A stretch of DNA of 64,000 nt from Tretioscincus oriximinensis (lineage: Eukaryota; Chordata; Lepidosauria; Squamata; Gymnophthalmidae), in NCBI GenBank assembly GCA_022410635.1, contig JAJVDF010000301.1, forward strand, positions 319,848 through 383,847, read 5' to 3'. Shown here one piece after another: positions 1 to 12,789 of the stretch (position 1 is the first letter of the stretch; every line of letters begins with the position of its first letter). Under the pieces are notes generated by a model. It was given only the letters and a program-made list of their open reading frames with translations. It did not search any database and was not told the DNA's origin. Position numbers and translations under genes: made by a program.

Positions 1-581
1 ATTCAAGTGCCACATTGCTGAGCGCTTCTTCGCAGTCAGATATTTTCTCCTCACTGTCAGGCTCAAATTCCAGTTTATTTTCAGGGTCTAGATGTGCATG
101 AGCCTGATGATACCTTAGCCCATTTATGTGCTTGTACTTTTTGTTGCAGTTGGGATGGGGGCAGTCAATCAAGACTGGAGAAGAACAGCCTTGGTCCAAA
201 AAAGTAGTCTCTGGCTTTCCTTGGGGAGTGGTTGGAGTGCTTCTAGAATTGGTACGGACTCGCTTTCCACATTTACTGTCCTCNGAACTGGAGTTCAAGT
301 CTAGTTCCATGGGTGGCTTGTTTTTCCTTTTGTTTGTGGACAAAGGGCTAACTTTGACATCCTCAATGGCACAATTTGGGGGTGTCCTGCGACCACTTGA
401 GTTAAGGCTCCCCCGTCTCCCTTTTCCATTAGCACCGCCTCTATTCTTCGTCTGCAGTCCTCTAGACTCTGTAAAGCTAACATCAGGACCAGGTGCAGTT
501 GCAGCAGCTGCAGACCTTGCTCGCTTTCCTCTACCACGACCTCCTCGCATTTCTAGGTCACTTGTTGGTGATTCACAAAAC
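1..581 (-). CDS. ZNF608: ZNF608 coding exon with C2H2 zinc finger (partial, runs off left edge)
   Basis: This is the 5' part of the large central exon of a ZNF608-type nuclear regulator. The minus-strand acceptor lies at 583-582 (pyrimidine-rich stretch, then TGCAG). The first base completes the AG from the upstream exon to give Arg. The reading continues [20 protein letters not shown], then basic Gly/Arg- and Ser-rich sequence ([53 protein letters not shown]) likely to be disordered and nuclear. A C2H2 finger follows at 163-92, CPHPNC then a spacer and HQAHAH, and then acidic sequence ([19 protein letters not shown]). The acidic flank matches my recollection of ZNF608 and differs from ZNF609, whose finger is followed by a TDDDSKPE-like segment. 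The frame is open over the whole 581 bases. The N at 284 is the third base of a Ser TCN codon. The exon continues beyond base 1. The family is homologous to Drosophila scribbler/brakeless; its exact function in this species is inferred. Confidence 0.95.
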
Positions 582-1014
582 CTGCATAAAGAAACAGAAG
601 ATTTGAAACATACAATGAAAAATAAGAGGGAGCCTTGTTTGATTCCTGACCCTGCTTTTCTTCCTTTGCAAGCGGAATTAAATCATTAAATCTCCGCCGC
701 CAGTCCTTGTTCCTCCAGGGATACTCCACTCGAATTATCCCCCAGTCGAAGCAGTACCCAGGTGCGACTGTTCCTGATAGTGGCACATGTGTGGTCCTTG
801 AAATATACCTATTCCAATGCACAAGGAGGTGAAAGACGCAACTCTTTAATCTGGATTTTGATTGAAAAAACAGCTCTCCGTTCCCTCCCTTCGGTCACCG
901 TTTTAATACATGTTTTTAATGTTAACTGTCCTGAGACCTTCAGGTATATAATGGTATAAAAATGTAAATAAATCAATATTTATCAAATTAAAAACTGGAC
1001 TATAAAAACCATAC
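582..1014 (-). other. ZNF608: Short ZNF608 intron (433 bp, phase 2)
   Basis: This intron lies between the 88-bp exon and the zinc-finger exon. The donor is GGTATGG at 1015-1009 and the acceptor TGCAG at 587-582. It interrupts an Arg codon after its second base. About 60 bases at 920-980 match the 3' tail of the window's L2-like retroposons (CCTGAGACCTTCAGGTATA followed by a TAAATAAAT run), so a retroposon tail sits about 35 bases from the splice donor. I recognise nothing else in it. Confidence 0.85.
920..980 (+). repeat. L2-like retroposon 3' tail in the short intron
   Basis: The segment TGTCCTGAGACCTTCAGG followed by TATA-rich sequence and TGTAAATAAATCAATA resembles the 3' tails at 14195-14262, 47292-47346 and 52602-52662. 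It is a degenerate, 5'-truncated copy. It might extend further left, but I cannot align that part. Confidence 0.55.
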
Positions 1015-1102
1015 CTGGGGGGAGCCCAATCGTGTTTTGTGCAATCAAGCAATGTTCCAACGTATGTTTTATTCCGCCACGTAACATTTACAACAAGGAC
1101 AC
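1015..1102 (-). CDS. ZNF608: ZNF608 88-bp coding exon
   Basis: This internal exon is bounded by an acceptor (TATTTGCAG, AG at 1104-1103) and a donor (GTATGG from 1014 down). The upstream exon supplies one base and this exon starts GT, giving Gly. It then reads [20 protein letters not shown] and TKHDWAPP and ends with AG, which the next exon completes to Arg. This Trp-rich stretch belongs to the most conserved domain of the ZNF608/609 family. Length and phase (2+28x3+2) fit both neighbours exactly, which strongly supports the boundaries. Confidence 0.95.
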
Positions 1103-4100
1103 CTGCAAATAGAAGAAGGGCAAACAAACAAAACATCGGTTAAGAAACTGTATTTTTTGTTCTTTGTTTAAAGACAATATAAGAAAGAGAGAACAAGGCT
1201 TCATACTGATTTGCTTCTATGACTGTGGACTACCAATTTTCTCTGGTTTGGTTTCCATCATCTTAAATTAAGGTGAAAACATATGTATGAATGAGCGAGA
1301 ATGCATGTACACACTTTAATTCAAAAGTTGTAGAAACAGGAAGTAAATGGAATAAAAATGTGAAAATATCAAAAGGAGGGGGGTTATATTTGGGCAATAC
1401 AAGGCAGCAATCATCTTCTCTTAATTTTGCTACTATGGTTTCCATTTGGCAGCTAGTTTACATAAACTGAATGAAGACCAGTTTAATTCCTTTTCACATC
1501 CTGTATTAGTTAATGCGTAAAGAAACTGCTGGTTTTAAAAATGCAGCAATGCTATTTATTTTAAATTAAATATATTTTATATACACATTCTATGAGAAAT
1601 ATCATCATGTACCATTTCACATAATTTCTTTGTATTTTTTTTCTGACTTGGTAACTATAATCTAAACAGAAGTGACTCAGGAGAACAAAGAAAAAACACC
1701 ACCAATTTAAATACTTTGCCTTTTGAAAACTCTTCTGTAGGAAGAATGGAAGAGATAAAGGTGTTAATTAATACATTCCTCAATTAAAAGTCAAAAAAGG
1801 GATAACAGGTTTCTTTGTGGCAGTAGTCAAGCAGATAAAGAAAATTTATAACGATTAGATTACTGAGTACAATGTCACCTTTAATTCATTAGATATGGTA
1901 TATAAGTCACTTCTGTTTTCAGAAAATTAAAATCGACAATAAAAAAGGCTGTAGGCACTGATAGCTTTTAGCTGCAAAGCAATTCCTTCTAAATATATAA
2001 CTGCAATTGTCAAATCTCAGTGAGCTTTTCCTCTACAATGCAACTTTGCATCCCCTAGCTCCAATACTGGCTGTTATACCAGTGAAATAATAAGTAAATA
2101 AATAATGAAACTGTGAGCCTCATGTTTCCAGCTTGTCAGCTCAGTTTAGGGCACCAGTGTGATTTCTAATTTTGCATTTAAACCTTCCCCAGACTGCTAC
2201 ACCAATGTAAAGAAAACACGTAACCTGCAACTTATTTCCTCAGGGTCCTTTTAACAGCAGGAAAATATTTTGAAATGCTATTAGCTAAAGTACTAAGGAA
2301 GAAGGGATTTCCTTTAAGCATTTTCAGCAGTGCATCAAGGAAAAAAAAGATTCGCTGCATGTTTTTTACTCTGTTATTTTAAGAGGAGAGGAGGAAATTG
2401 TAGCACAGAGAGATATTGATTTCAATCTATTGTTTAAAAGCACCCACAGCCTCCAAGTTAAGATAAAATCTACGCTGAAGTAAAATTAAGGCCATTAACC
2501 TTGTGTTTACTTTTTTTGCTGAGCCCTTATGCATTCTTTTTCTTTTGACAAATTGAACAGCTGGAAAAACAGACTCTTTTTCTGCACCACCCTCCATTCC
2601 CAAATAAAACTGTGACAAAAATGATCTGTTTTCTCCATCAGTTTCTCTCCAGCGCTCTGTGCATGTGGTGTCAGAGATCTTTCTAACTGCTTAAAATTCT
2701 CNAGCATGTCAGCTGTATTTACAGCAATGGAATACATTTGTATTGCCAGAAGGTTACTGCATTTTTAGCTGTATATGCAATAGGCTGACTCACTTTGTTC
2801 CCGAGCCTCTGATGTAGCACAAATGTATAATTAAAACTGCTTGAAAGAGAAACATGAAAGAAACAACAAGCCTTCCATTCTTGGAGTCATAAAATTAAAA
2901 ACAGGAAAAGTCTGCACAGACGCTTAACATTTGTCTGCAGTGAAAGGCTTTTGTTATTGTCTCCCCCTGAGGGCTTCATATTTCCCACAAATACAAGCTT
3001 TGGATTGGCCAGTATCTGCAGGGAATATTGCTATCTGATTGGCTGGGCAGGGCACTGCAGCACAGGCTTTGGAACACAGAGAGATTCAAAGAAAACAGTG
3101 ATGTAATATGACTGCCTAGTGTGTGGTGTAGGCGACAGGATGAGGGGGAAGGGGAGAACCCAAGAATACTGTCAGCAATGGAAGCCGCTTGCCTAAATGC
3201 TTCCAACTTCTGTAATTTGTCTCAAGTGTGCTCCCTCTAAGTAGACTTGTCAATATGACGAACGAGGAATACCTGCTGAGGAGCATCACATACAACAATG
3301 CCTTCATGTTCCAAAACGCTATTCAGAGCAAGGAAACTAGATTTCTCTTGAAACACTGGAAATTACAAACATTACCCTTAACAAAGAACAATAAGCTAAT
3401 TTTCCAGGATTAATAATATGCAAGTTACAGAGAAATGAACACTCCCTTTAGTCACATGAAAACTATAGCCACCACAGAGTTGGAAGAAAAACTGCGATAT
3501 TACACACTGATTAACAAAAAAAATTCTCTTGCTTAACAAGACATGCAAGTATTTTGTACAGATATTTCATAGTGGATCTGAAACAAAATCGTGATCACTA
3601 CTACTGTGAACACAATTATTATTGCTAGATTCCTATCCCAAGCTCAGAATGCTGCCCTCTCTGATGTAGCTGTTAAGTGACATACTATTCAGAAATTTAC
3701 CCTGATTTTAAGCTCACTAAGGTTGCGTGCACGTGACTTAAAAACCACTACAAAGCTATATTCCAGAATATAGCAATCNTGAGTCTGTGCACACCAAACC
3801 TNTATATTCCGCGACCAGAGCCCCAGTTCCGTAATATCGCTCACTGATCTTGGAGCACTGCAATCCGAGATTTTTTGCAACAGCCACTAGAAACTACTGC
3901 TGTGTTGTCACATGTTTAAACCTCTCCTGCCTAATTTGTGCACATGTATATGCTCGGGAGAGGACAGGAGTTCTCCGGAACAATGCTTCAATATCCCAGC
4001 TATAGTTTATTCCAGGAAAAACAGTGTTTATTGCGGGACGACTGCTGAAAAACGCTTAACCTGTGTGCTGGACTGGTCCTCATCTTGCTCCGATCGAGGT

Positions 4101-4364
4101 AGAAATATGCTGTGTGCACACGGCCTAAGAAAACTATTCCTTAACCTGGACAGAATTTACCATAAGCTAATAAAATGGGGTTTGTTTTAATTTTGCAAAT
4201 ATCTGTAAAAAAACATTGACTCTGTTCGCATTTTGTCTGGTACAACATAATTCTGAAAGTAATTTTAGTAATTGATTCCACAAATTTAACATATATTTTA
4301 ATATTTTTGTCACAAGACACTTAGATCATTGGCTACTACACTGTTACTTAAATTTTTTACTGGT
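1103..4364. other. Intronic sequence, no recognised element
   Basis: This is the 3' part (in gene orientation) of the 42.8-kb intron. It is mostly AT-rich, with short poly-A and poly-T runs. I see no repeat family, exon or RNA gene. Short open frames here are scattered on both strands and lack splice or codon support. The only notable detail is the palindrome at 3755-3774, reported separately. Confidence 0.6.
3755..3774. repeat. 20-bp near-perfect palindrome with TTCCAGAA core
   Basis: GCTATATTCCAGAATATAGC has 9-bp perfect arms around a 2-base centre. The core TTCCAGAA has the TTCN2-3GAA shape of STAT or heat-shock-factor half-site pairs. Binding is speculative. Confidence 0.5.
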
Positions 4365-4945
4365 TAGTATTAAATGGACAATTCTCTGAGTGGAAAGAGG
4401 TAAGAAGAGGGGTACCCCAGGGATCTGTACTGGGACCCTTGCTTTTCAATATATTTATAAATGATCTGGATGCCGAGGTAAATAGTGAAGTAGCCAAGTT
4501 TGCTGACGACACTAAACTGTTCAGGGTAGTGAAAACTGAAAATGATTGTAAGGCACTCCAGAGCGATCTATTGAAATTGGGTGAGGGGGCATCAAAGTGG
4601 CAAATGCACTTCAATGTAAGCAAGTGCAAGGTCATGCACATTGGGGCAAAGAACCCCAACTACTCCTATCACCTGATGGGAACCAAGCTTTCTGTGACCG
4701 AGCAAGAAAAGGCTCTTGGGGTGTTAGTGGACAATTCAATGAAAATGTCAACCCAGTGTGCAGCACCAGCAAAAAAGGCAAATTCCATATTGGGGATAAT
4801 TAGGAAAGGAATCGAAAACAAGTCAGCAAATGTTGTTTTGCCTCTTTATAAATTTGTGGTGAGGCCACATTTGGAATACTGTGTTCAATTCTGATCACCA
4901 CATCTCAAGAGGGTTATTTTGAAACTGGAGAAGGTGCAGAAAAGC
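4365..4945 (+). pseudogene. CR1-like LINE fragment: reverse transcriptase C-terminal half
   Basis: This is an internal piece of a non-LTR retrotransposon. The frame reads GVPQGSVLGPLLFNIFINDL and then KFADDTKLF. These are the RT palm motifs, and FADD at 4499-4510 contains the two catalytic aspartates. It continues through FNVSKCKVMHIG, TKLSVTEQEKALGVLVD and LPLYKFVVRPHLEYCVQF to a stop. It lacks the endonuclease, the RT fingers and the LINE 3' end. The same family appears at 19109-22147 (plus strand) and 24975-26165 (minus). About 150 codons remain open, so it is moderately young, but it cannot be autonomous. Confidence 0.88.
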
Positions 4946-6130
4946 TTTGGTGTCAGCAACAGTTAAAAGAAAATGCTTTGACTTATGAGTGCTGCTGATT
5001 CTTGGGATGCATCATAGGGATCAGTGGTTGGACTGGAGAGGGAGACTGGGTTTTTAAGCAGAAATAAGTTAGCTATCAGGTTATTTCCTGAACATGTCAA
5101 CAATTAGTTACTTGACCAAATACCAGGCGTTTAGATTGTAGCTTCATATTTTGAAAAAACGAATCTAATTAAAACATTTTTCCTTCAAAGTTCATTTTTA
5201 TTCTAATTCTGTTATTAATTTCTATTTGTAATTCCTTTTTAAAACTGCTTTTCTAGTCTGCAATCGCTTTTAAAGGATAAATTGCAAATCCTTGACTTGA
5301 TCAGATATTTTTTCTGCATCATATTAAAAATTAACTCAAACCACATAATTCACTGATACAAAGACTGTAGAAGATTGCTTCACTGCCATATTTAGAACAG
5401 CTTTCCCCTGCTTCCTTCCATTTTAGGGATCTCGACAGAGAGCAGGCAATGAAGTAAGAACATTTAATTCAGCAACCCTCTGGCAGAAATGGGTCAAGCG
5501 AATAAACTGCTTCACCAGGAAGCATGCAACTGTAAAGACGACAGTGGTAGACAGAAATGGATATAATGAAAATATCATCCATGGTTTCTTCTGTTCTGGA
5601 TGCTACACAGCGTGAAACATTTTATTTCCTTTACCTGCAGTTTGTTGTTACAAAGCCTTACCTCACTTCATAAACTCTCTGTCAAGATGATGAACATTTC
5701 CTAGCAATGTTTACAAATTTTATATAGAAGCCGAAGCTCTTTCAGGAAGGGTAACAGATTGCATAGGTGTATAGCGAATAAGGAATTTTTTAGCTATCAA
5801 GAGCCGTATCACTGGCATTGTCTGACTTGTGCCTATAACAAAAGCCAAAAGAGTACAAAAACACCATGCTTCCCTTTTTGGCTTTTGAAATTATCCTTCC
5901 TATTTGTAATTTATTGTGCCTATAACAGTCAGAAAGCAGAACTTGGTCTACATTACATATAAACAGTGATATAATACTAGCAAATGGAGAACAAGATTTA
6001 GATGCCACATGAAGTTAAATCTAAAGCAACCAATAAAAGGCATGTCAAGCAACAAAGCTAATAAATAAATAAATAACATGAGAGAATGAAACTCTTGGGG
6101 AAAATGGAATTAAAGAATTCTTCTACTTAT
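4946..6130. other. Intronic sequence, no recognised element
   Basis: AT-rich unique-looking DNA between a LINE fragment and a MITE. I see no element boundaries, RNA gene or coding signal here. Confidence 0.55.
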
Positions 6131-6473
6131 TAGACTGACCAGATTTTCTGAAGCCCAAATTAGGACAATTAATATTCATGCTAATTTGCATATTCATGAT
6201 CATGCAAATGATCCACCAACATGCATACCCCTCTGAAATCCTCATCTGAAATCCGCGAAGCACTCAAATGTTTTTTGAAATGCACGAGAAATCTACTAAG
6301 TGCATGAGAAATTTTCAAAAAGCGTGAGAAATTTGATATTTTTTTTTACTGAGGGGTGGGTGCCTTCAAGAGCTGGCCCAGTTGCCAGGGAAATTCCCCC
6401 CTCCCAAATGGGAGGGTATAGTAGACAGCCCCAAACTGGGTCCCCCCCAAAAACGGACCATCTGGTCAGCTTA
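6131..6473 (+). mobile_element. hAT-like non-autonomous DNA element, copy A
   Basis: About 343 bp with terminal inverted repeats: TAGACTGACCAGATTTTCTG on the left and the complement of TGGTCAGCTTA on the right. A second copy of the same family lies at 57906-58269, with the same order of blocks: an ATTCAT-rich left part, TGCATGAGAAATTT-like short repeats, a T-run, then a G/C-rich right part with AGTTGCCAG. Flanks resemble a decayed 8-bp duplication (CTACTTAT and TTACTTAG). There is no coding capacity. Superfamily assignment rests on the 8-bp duplication at copy B. Confidence 0.75.
6184..6209. promoter_or_regulatory. Two inverted POU octamer motifs inside MITE copy A
   Basis: ATTTGCAT (6184-6191) and ATGCAAAT (6202-6209) are perfect octamer motifs in inverted orientation, 10 bases apart. 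Copy B at 57906 has only decayed forms. Such sites are known POU-domain (Oct) binding sequences; occupancy here is unknown. Confidence 0.45.
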
Positions 6474-8838
6474 TTACTTAGGCACTACAAACATTTTTTT
6501 CTGTGAATGTAATGTGAACATAGTTAATGCTAGAAGTATTTTGGTAGATCTGGGAAATAACTAATGGTCCAATAAATTTCCAGGTTCAAATTTAATGCCT
6601 CATTTGCTCTCCTCTCATTTGCAAAAATGGTACTATTATAACACTCACGTTTTTTGATTGGCTGTTCTGATTAGTCAACAAAGCTCCTGACAATCTCTAC
6701 AGTTCAGATTATGTTTGTTGCATTCCCCATAAAAAGCTAAACGTGATATAATTCCGGCTGGCATGTAATACCTCCACTATTTATTAGTAAAACTGACAGA
6801 AGAACCTGTGTTGCTCCAGAAAGCTTTCTCAGTCAGTATCTCGTGGAGACACTCTTGGTGAAATAAAAGAGATTTTCATTGGCAAGTGACTTTAAAACTA
6901 TGAATTCAACTAAAAGATTAGGAACTCATGACTTCATTTGTATCTTTTTTCACAGAATGGATATGCTAGTCTCAAATCCCAAACCACATATTAAGATCCT
7001 AGATAACTGCTCTTTATGTAACAGCAATCACTTCTTCTTTACTAATAAAGATAAACATGAAAGTCCTGTCTATATGCATTTCCTCATTGCAGAAAGTGAA
7101 AAAATGCGCTTAACTATATTGCTATGCTTTTCCAATTTAAAAACGTTTAGGCTGAGATACTTCAAGATGCAGGTACAAACTCAAACCGGAAAATCCAGAT
7201 GTTTGCTTTTAGCACTTCATGGAAAACATGATGAGGTACACACACAGGGCCAGAATGGATTCATGGCCATGATTCTTTTAAATAAATAAGTAAATCAAAG
7301 AACAATTCTAATTTTCTAATACCCATTCTCCTTTCCAATGTTTTCTGTTTTCCCCCTTCACACGTCTCATATCTTTCCACTTCCAACTTGAGATGAATGT
7401 AGTGATTTGACATCTCTCCCACCCAATAACTTATGCTAGAAATAAACAAAATGAAACAATAAAGGATGAATAAGTGATGGCAGCAACAAAGTCTTCTCCT
7501 TTGAATGATAGCACTCTGTAGACTCTGGAAGGCCTTGTACTGTTCTGCACAGCAAAGTTTAGAGTATTTATTTCATTGTATCCTGCCCTTCAGTGAAAGG
7601 GCAGCTGACAGTATTCTGTTAAAAATTCAAAGAGATAAAAAAAAACCTGAATACAGTGTTAAAATATAACAATCTCACCCTGGGAGGACTACACTCAGAG
7701 GCCTGAAAGATATTAGGGAAAAGGTAAAGTCGAAAACCATTTAAAATTGACCCCTGGCACAATCAGTCTCTACTTGGAGTTGGCTGGAGTCTACCACTTA
7801 AAAAGCCTCCTTATGCACCAATTCTGGCACTACTGTGGCAGAACAACAAAGACAACTTTCCCTTCAGATATTTGGGGCTGAAGTCAAATAATTGGCATCA
7901 ATATCTTGAATCAAAATCAGTAGTGACAGAATAGTCAATGCAGATCTTTCAAAGGTGATGTGAAGTGCATCTGGATGGAAACTTCTTTCAACAGTCAAAC
8001 TGCTCATTCTGCATTAGTCCTGGTATTAGATTACCTTCAAGGGTAGCCCAACGTAAAGTGAATTGCACTACTCTAGTCTGGAAGCTACTTATATTATAAT
8101 TGCTATGCTGTTACAATTAAGGAGAGGTTGAAGTTAGCAAAATAGAGCTGGAGATAAATAATTTTGGCTTTCATTGTTACCTAAATTGCCACCACCTTTT
8201 CTCCTCAGGCCACTCACAACTTGTGTTCATAGTTCCTTTCTGAGACAAAGATCTGATTCACACTTGGCCTTATTGTATTTCAGCAAATGATTTAAGGGGC
8301 AACTGTCTACATGACATTCCATGCTACATGACAATCTATTTGGGCTCTGGGGTATCAAACACCTAAGAGATTTGAAGGACTTGCTGCTCACTGCACCACC
8401 ACTTTCAATCTACTCCTATTATAAAGAACAGAGAGAGAAGCCTCTTTAGGCATTTCTCTTTGTCGCTCATGGTGCCCTTACCTTGGTTGGGGGCTTTGTG
8501 CATGGCAAAACCATGTCCCAAACTCTCCATTTTGAAGAGCAGAAAGACAGAATCCCATCTAGTTATTACTCTCCCTGTCCCTCATTGAGGTGAAGGCGGA
8601 AAAACAAAGGAGCCCAGAAGCCAAGAAATAAATCTTTCTAGGTAGCTTAACTCTCTCAGTTCTTCAGCCAGCAGGAAAGGTGAGAAACTGGAAACTCATA
8701 GAAGAGCCTCTCTTGGCAGCCAGCTCCCTCAGATCTTATGAAAATTGGAAGCCCAGAGAGAAGCTTGTCCAGACTGCTAGCTCTCTCAGCTCTTCTGAAT
8801 CCAACCCCAATCAAGCAGCAAAGAATCCACATGCCCTC
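6474..8838. other. Intronic sequence, possible old retroposon debris
   Basis: AT-rich. Around 7565-7620, 'tttatttcattgtatcctgc' resembles the reversed 3' tail of an L2- or MIR-like retroposon. The following kilobase has the texture of an old LINE but no readable motif. I see no exon or RNA gene. Confidence 0.4.
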
Positions 8839-8990
8839 TGGAAATAAAGGGAACTGGAGGATAGAGAAAAAAGGAGTGAAAAAACCAAAGGAGGGAAGGG
8901 AAAGGAGAAAAGGATGGGGAAGGAGAATAGGAAGAGATAGAAAATAGAGAGAGCAATGAGAGGGAATGCAGTGGTTTGCTTTTGTGCAGT
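8839..8990 (+). repeat. Purine-rich tract
   Basis: About 150 bases are overwhelmingly A and G on the plus strand, with only a few pyrimidines. Open frames over it are low-complexity artefacts. Confidence 0.75.
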
Positions 8991-10406
8991 GGCNGTGTGC
9001 ATATATATGTGTTTGTATGGAGAAGTGGGTGGGGAGAAGGAGTGTGGATGACCATTGAGATGACCAATCTATTTTAATCCTATTTGACTCCACTTCCTTG
9101 TGCACTCAATTAGGAACTTTACTGACTATCATTTGTTTGTTTTAGATTGATAATAGCTGCATAAATTATAAAATATACCATATTCCTTAGACAAGAAAAA
9201 CTAAAAATGGAAAAACCTGTGTTGTTTTAAAGATACACTGTCAAGATGCTTGACAAATAATTATTTAAACACATCTTGCAATCAAAACTAAGTGAAATGA
9301 AACTGTTTAGCCACTCTGAATTCATCTCAACCGTTCATTCAAGTAACATGGTTGGTATTACTCCTAAGCAGAATAAAATTTGCTTCTTGTTCTAGTACAC
9401 TTCTGCCATAAGTGTTAACCTGTGAAACACATAGACACACAGCATTCAAAGGGGAAACAGTCAGAGGAACAAAACCACATATGGGCGCATTTTTTCTATT
9501 GACCGTGTGATCATCTTTGTTGTCGACTGTCAATTGTGAGCTTCTCTTCCACACATCACAGCTTAAATGTGCGTTGTTTAGTTAAATGCGTTTCTATAAT
9601 AAGCCCCATAATCATACATGATTTGTTACAGATTATATTAGAAGCACAGCCATGCAAGTCATACCAAAAGAATCTGCAGAACAGCCTTATGAAACAAATC
9701 CATTGATACACTAAGTAGGCCTTACACATAAATACTCACACACATATAAATGGGTTATTTTCTTGAAACTACTGTGTCTAGTTATCAAGAATTCGATCTT
9801 TTTTATCCTAACCTAAACAAAACAAAATCCTAAAGCTTTTCCTCCAACAGGGACTGAAAGAAGAATGAAAATTATAACTGAAAAGGTCGGTTTTCTCGTC
9901 GGCTCTTGTGCCTTGATACTCAAAAGAACACATGGCCACTTCCATCACTGTCACATCTCTTGCACCCTTTGTTCTGAAGCCTGATGAGCTGTATTGATCT
10001 GGGAAAATCATTGAGCTTCTTGGAAAACTAGACTCTAAGCTTAGTCACCACCATCTATTTCTTTCTCTGCAGACAGCTGGTCAATATTCAGCCCGTATAG
10101 CTACTAAAATAAGCGCTTGCTTTTTTCTCTTTCCTTATGAATCTCTAGGATTCTCAACTTTAAGAGCTGCAATATTTCATGGCTGGAAACATTATAAACC
10201 GTGACATGAAAAAGGAACCTCTGGATACAAACATTGTCCAATGCTGAAGAGGTTTACTTTTTAAGAAAATAAATTAACATGCTATTTTTTTATTATGGAA
10301 ATCGGTTTAGTCATTTATTTATAGTTATTTATTTTTAATTTCTAGGTAGTTATTTATAATTTCTAAACAGAGACAAGGCTGAATGCAAAACATCTACAAG
10401 TAAACG
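8991..10406. other. Intronic sequence, no recognised element
   Basis: AT-rich unique-looking sequence. I see nothing that I can name. Confidence 0.5.
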
Positions 10407-10545
10407 TTATTTATTTTATTTATTTACTTACTTACATTTTTATTCCACCCTATAGCCAATGATCTCAGGACAGAACACAGTAAATAAATAATAAAAAAGT
10501 TAAAATAGGGCAGTTAAAAATAATAACAATTCCTGCAAGGAGAAG
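10407..10545 (-). repeat. L2-like retroposon 3' tail, reversed
   Basis: On the plus strand a TTTATTTATTT run is followed by TTTTATTCCACCCTATAGCC and GATCTCAGG. This is the reverse of the L2-like tail also seen at 30246 and 35899. It is short and degenerate. Confidence 0.65.
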
Positions 10546-12780
10546 GACATACAGGGAAGACACTTGACTCACTTCAAAGGACACAGACACATCAGTCAGT
10601 TGACACAGGGGATAGGATTTGTGAGTTGGTGGAGGAAGGGAGGATAATTAGAGGACAACATTAGAAAGCAAAAACGAGAACAAAAGTAAGATTAAATTTT
10701 TTAAAAGAAGCTTAGGCTCATGGAAATTGTAGTCTCCCCGCCCCACAAAGAATACTCTCAAAACCACCCCCCATTCCAAAAAGCAAGCGCGATATAAAAA
10801 TATGGACACATCCAGTTAATTACTGAATTTGGTAATCCACTTTAGATGAAAAACCATCACATAAAAATTGTCTTTTGAAAGGTAAATATTGTTCTTTCAT
10901 CAATCCTTAATTTAAACAAGAATTGTCTTGCTAGAGTTTTAGACAAAGAGAAACCTCTCAATTCTCAACTAATAGAAACTGCAGGCCTTTTGAGACAGAA
11001 AGTATTTCCGTTTAGCTTATATTTTACAATTGTCAAACTACTATTATAAAATAGAATGTATTACCAAAAAGCTAACAACAAAGCTTGAATGACTAAGAAA
11101 ATGATCACTGTAGAAGTGCCTTATAGAGAAAGGCCATTTTTTTTGTAACAAAACACTGTTCTTTGATTCTCAATGTTCAATCATGTGATATAAGAAATTA
11201 TGTAAAAGGTCAATAGATTTGTTTATTTTAAAGTATGCTGTTTCCTGAAATTGGAAAAGATAAAGGGTAGTAAAATAATTAAGAATTCAAGTATTTATCA
11301 ATGCAATTACTTCATTTTTACCAACATAAAAAGTAGGAAACAATTGTGTTAGCATCCTAGTAAATTCTGAAAGAAAATATAAGAGTATGAAAACTATTCA
11401 AGGTAGTTCTCAGCAATAAAGGGTCCTGATCAAGTAGACATGCCAGAAGAGTGCCAAAAAAAGTCCCCAGGGTATTTTTCATTGTATGCAGGACACCTCC
11501 AGCTTCCTTGTCACCCTGCCAGCTTTCAGGTTACATAAGTGGATGAGGAACAGGAGAGCCAAAGACAGAATGGCAAGCAAGGCACTGGTTCCGGAAGCAA
11601 AAGCTTTCTGGGAGAGCCAGGGGGTCCCTGCAAATTTGCGTTTTCCTGGCTACTCTGGGAGATGTAGTAACACTATCCTTGCAAGAAAGTCAATAATTCA
11701 TATAAAGAACTCAATGAGAAAAAAACACATAAAATATCAGTAAATAAACCAAGTATACTTGGAGATTACAATTCCATTGTTTTTTAAAGTTATTATAGAT
11801 GATCAGTATGAAGAAAGACCAACTTCAAGACTAGATAATAAAACATGTAGTGGAAAATATAGCACAAATACATGTAGGTGTCAAAGGAAAATAGAATAAC
11901 GTATTGTATTTTCCATGCTGAGTTCTAGATATCAAAATGCAATGAGATTAGAGAAACAGATGAGAACAGCCTCTAAAGACCTCTGCTGATCAGTGTATCT
12001 CACTGGGACTAAAAAAAANAACTTCATATACATTACGATGCTTTATTTAAAGTCAAAGCTTTTTATTCACTTTTGTGCCAACTCTGGGGTCCTTTTCATC
12101 TCTAGCTACCAGACCCAAGAGAGAACACATTCCAAAAGCTCTGCTGGCAGCCATCTGTAGACTCAGTAAATCATAAAGCTGCTTAACTATCCACTCTGTT
12201 ACAAAGGCCAACTGCAGATACCAGATTTGATCACTCCTTTATTATTCTACTCAAAGGAATTTAAAACAGCAGCTGAAAAATAGTGAAAGCTGTTGAATTT
12301 CAATCTTCAAATACCGTATGCAAGTATGCATTAAATTTCCTATACCATCTGAAGTCTGTAGAAATGTTTAAGCCAGATGTACTCCAAATAAATTAAGAAT
12401 AACAAAGAGGTTTAAAAATATGACAAAAACATGCACTCATGCGTGTTAAGATTATGTCATATGCCTGTGTATTTGTATCTATATATTCAGAGTTCCATTG
12501 TGTATTCATCATACGATCACATTCTTACTACAACTTAAAAAAGTGAAATGATACATTAAGATTTGAAGGCCACAACATGCATATTGTACTTGGAATTGTT
12601 TATGTATGAACTTCTTTTTTTCATAGATCATTGCCTTGTCACAGTGAATGAGAATGAAAGACGAGCCCAAGATGGACATGTCATAACATACAAGTCTCAC
12701 AAAAGGTGACCCACTGATAAAGGCCAATTAACAAGAAAACCACACAAATTGAATAGGGTATTCAATTAATCAGACGAAAG
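10546..12780. other. Intronic sequence, no recognised element
   Basis: AT-rich, with one less AT-rich patch at 11440-11680 that has an 85-codon open frame on the plus strand. That frame resembles no family I know and has no splice sites in phase with the host gene. I treat the region as non-coding. Confidence 0.45.
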
Positions 12781-12789
12781 AACTTATAT

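Noticed and set aside
126..689. 187-codon plus-strand frame at the left edge
   Set aside because: It is the antisense shadow of the ZNF608 zinc-finger exon, which is supported by splice sites and family residues.
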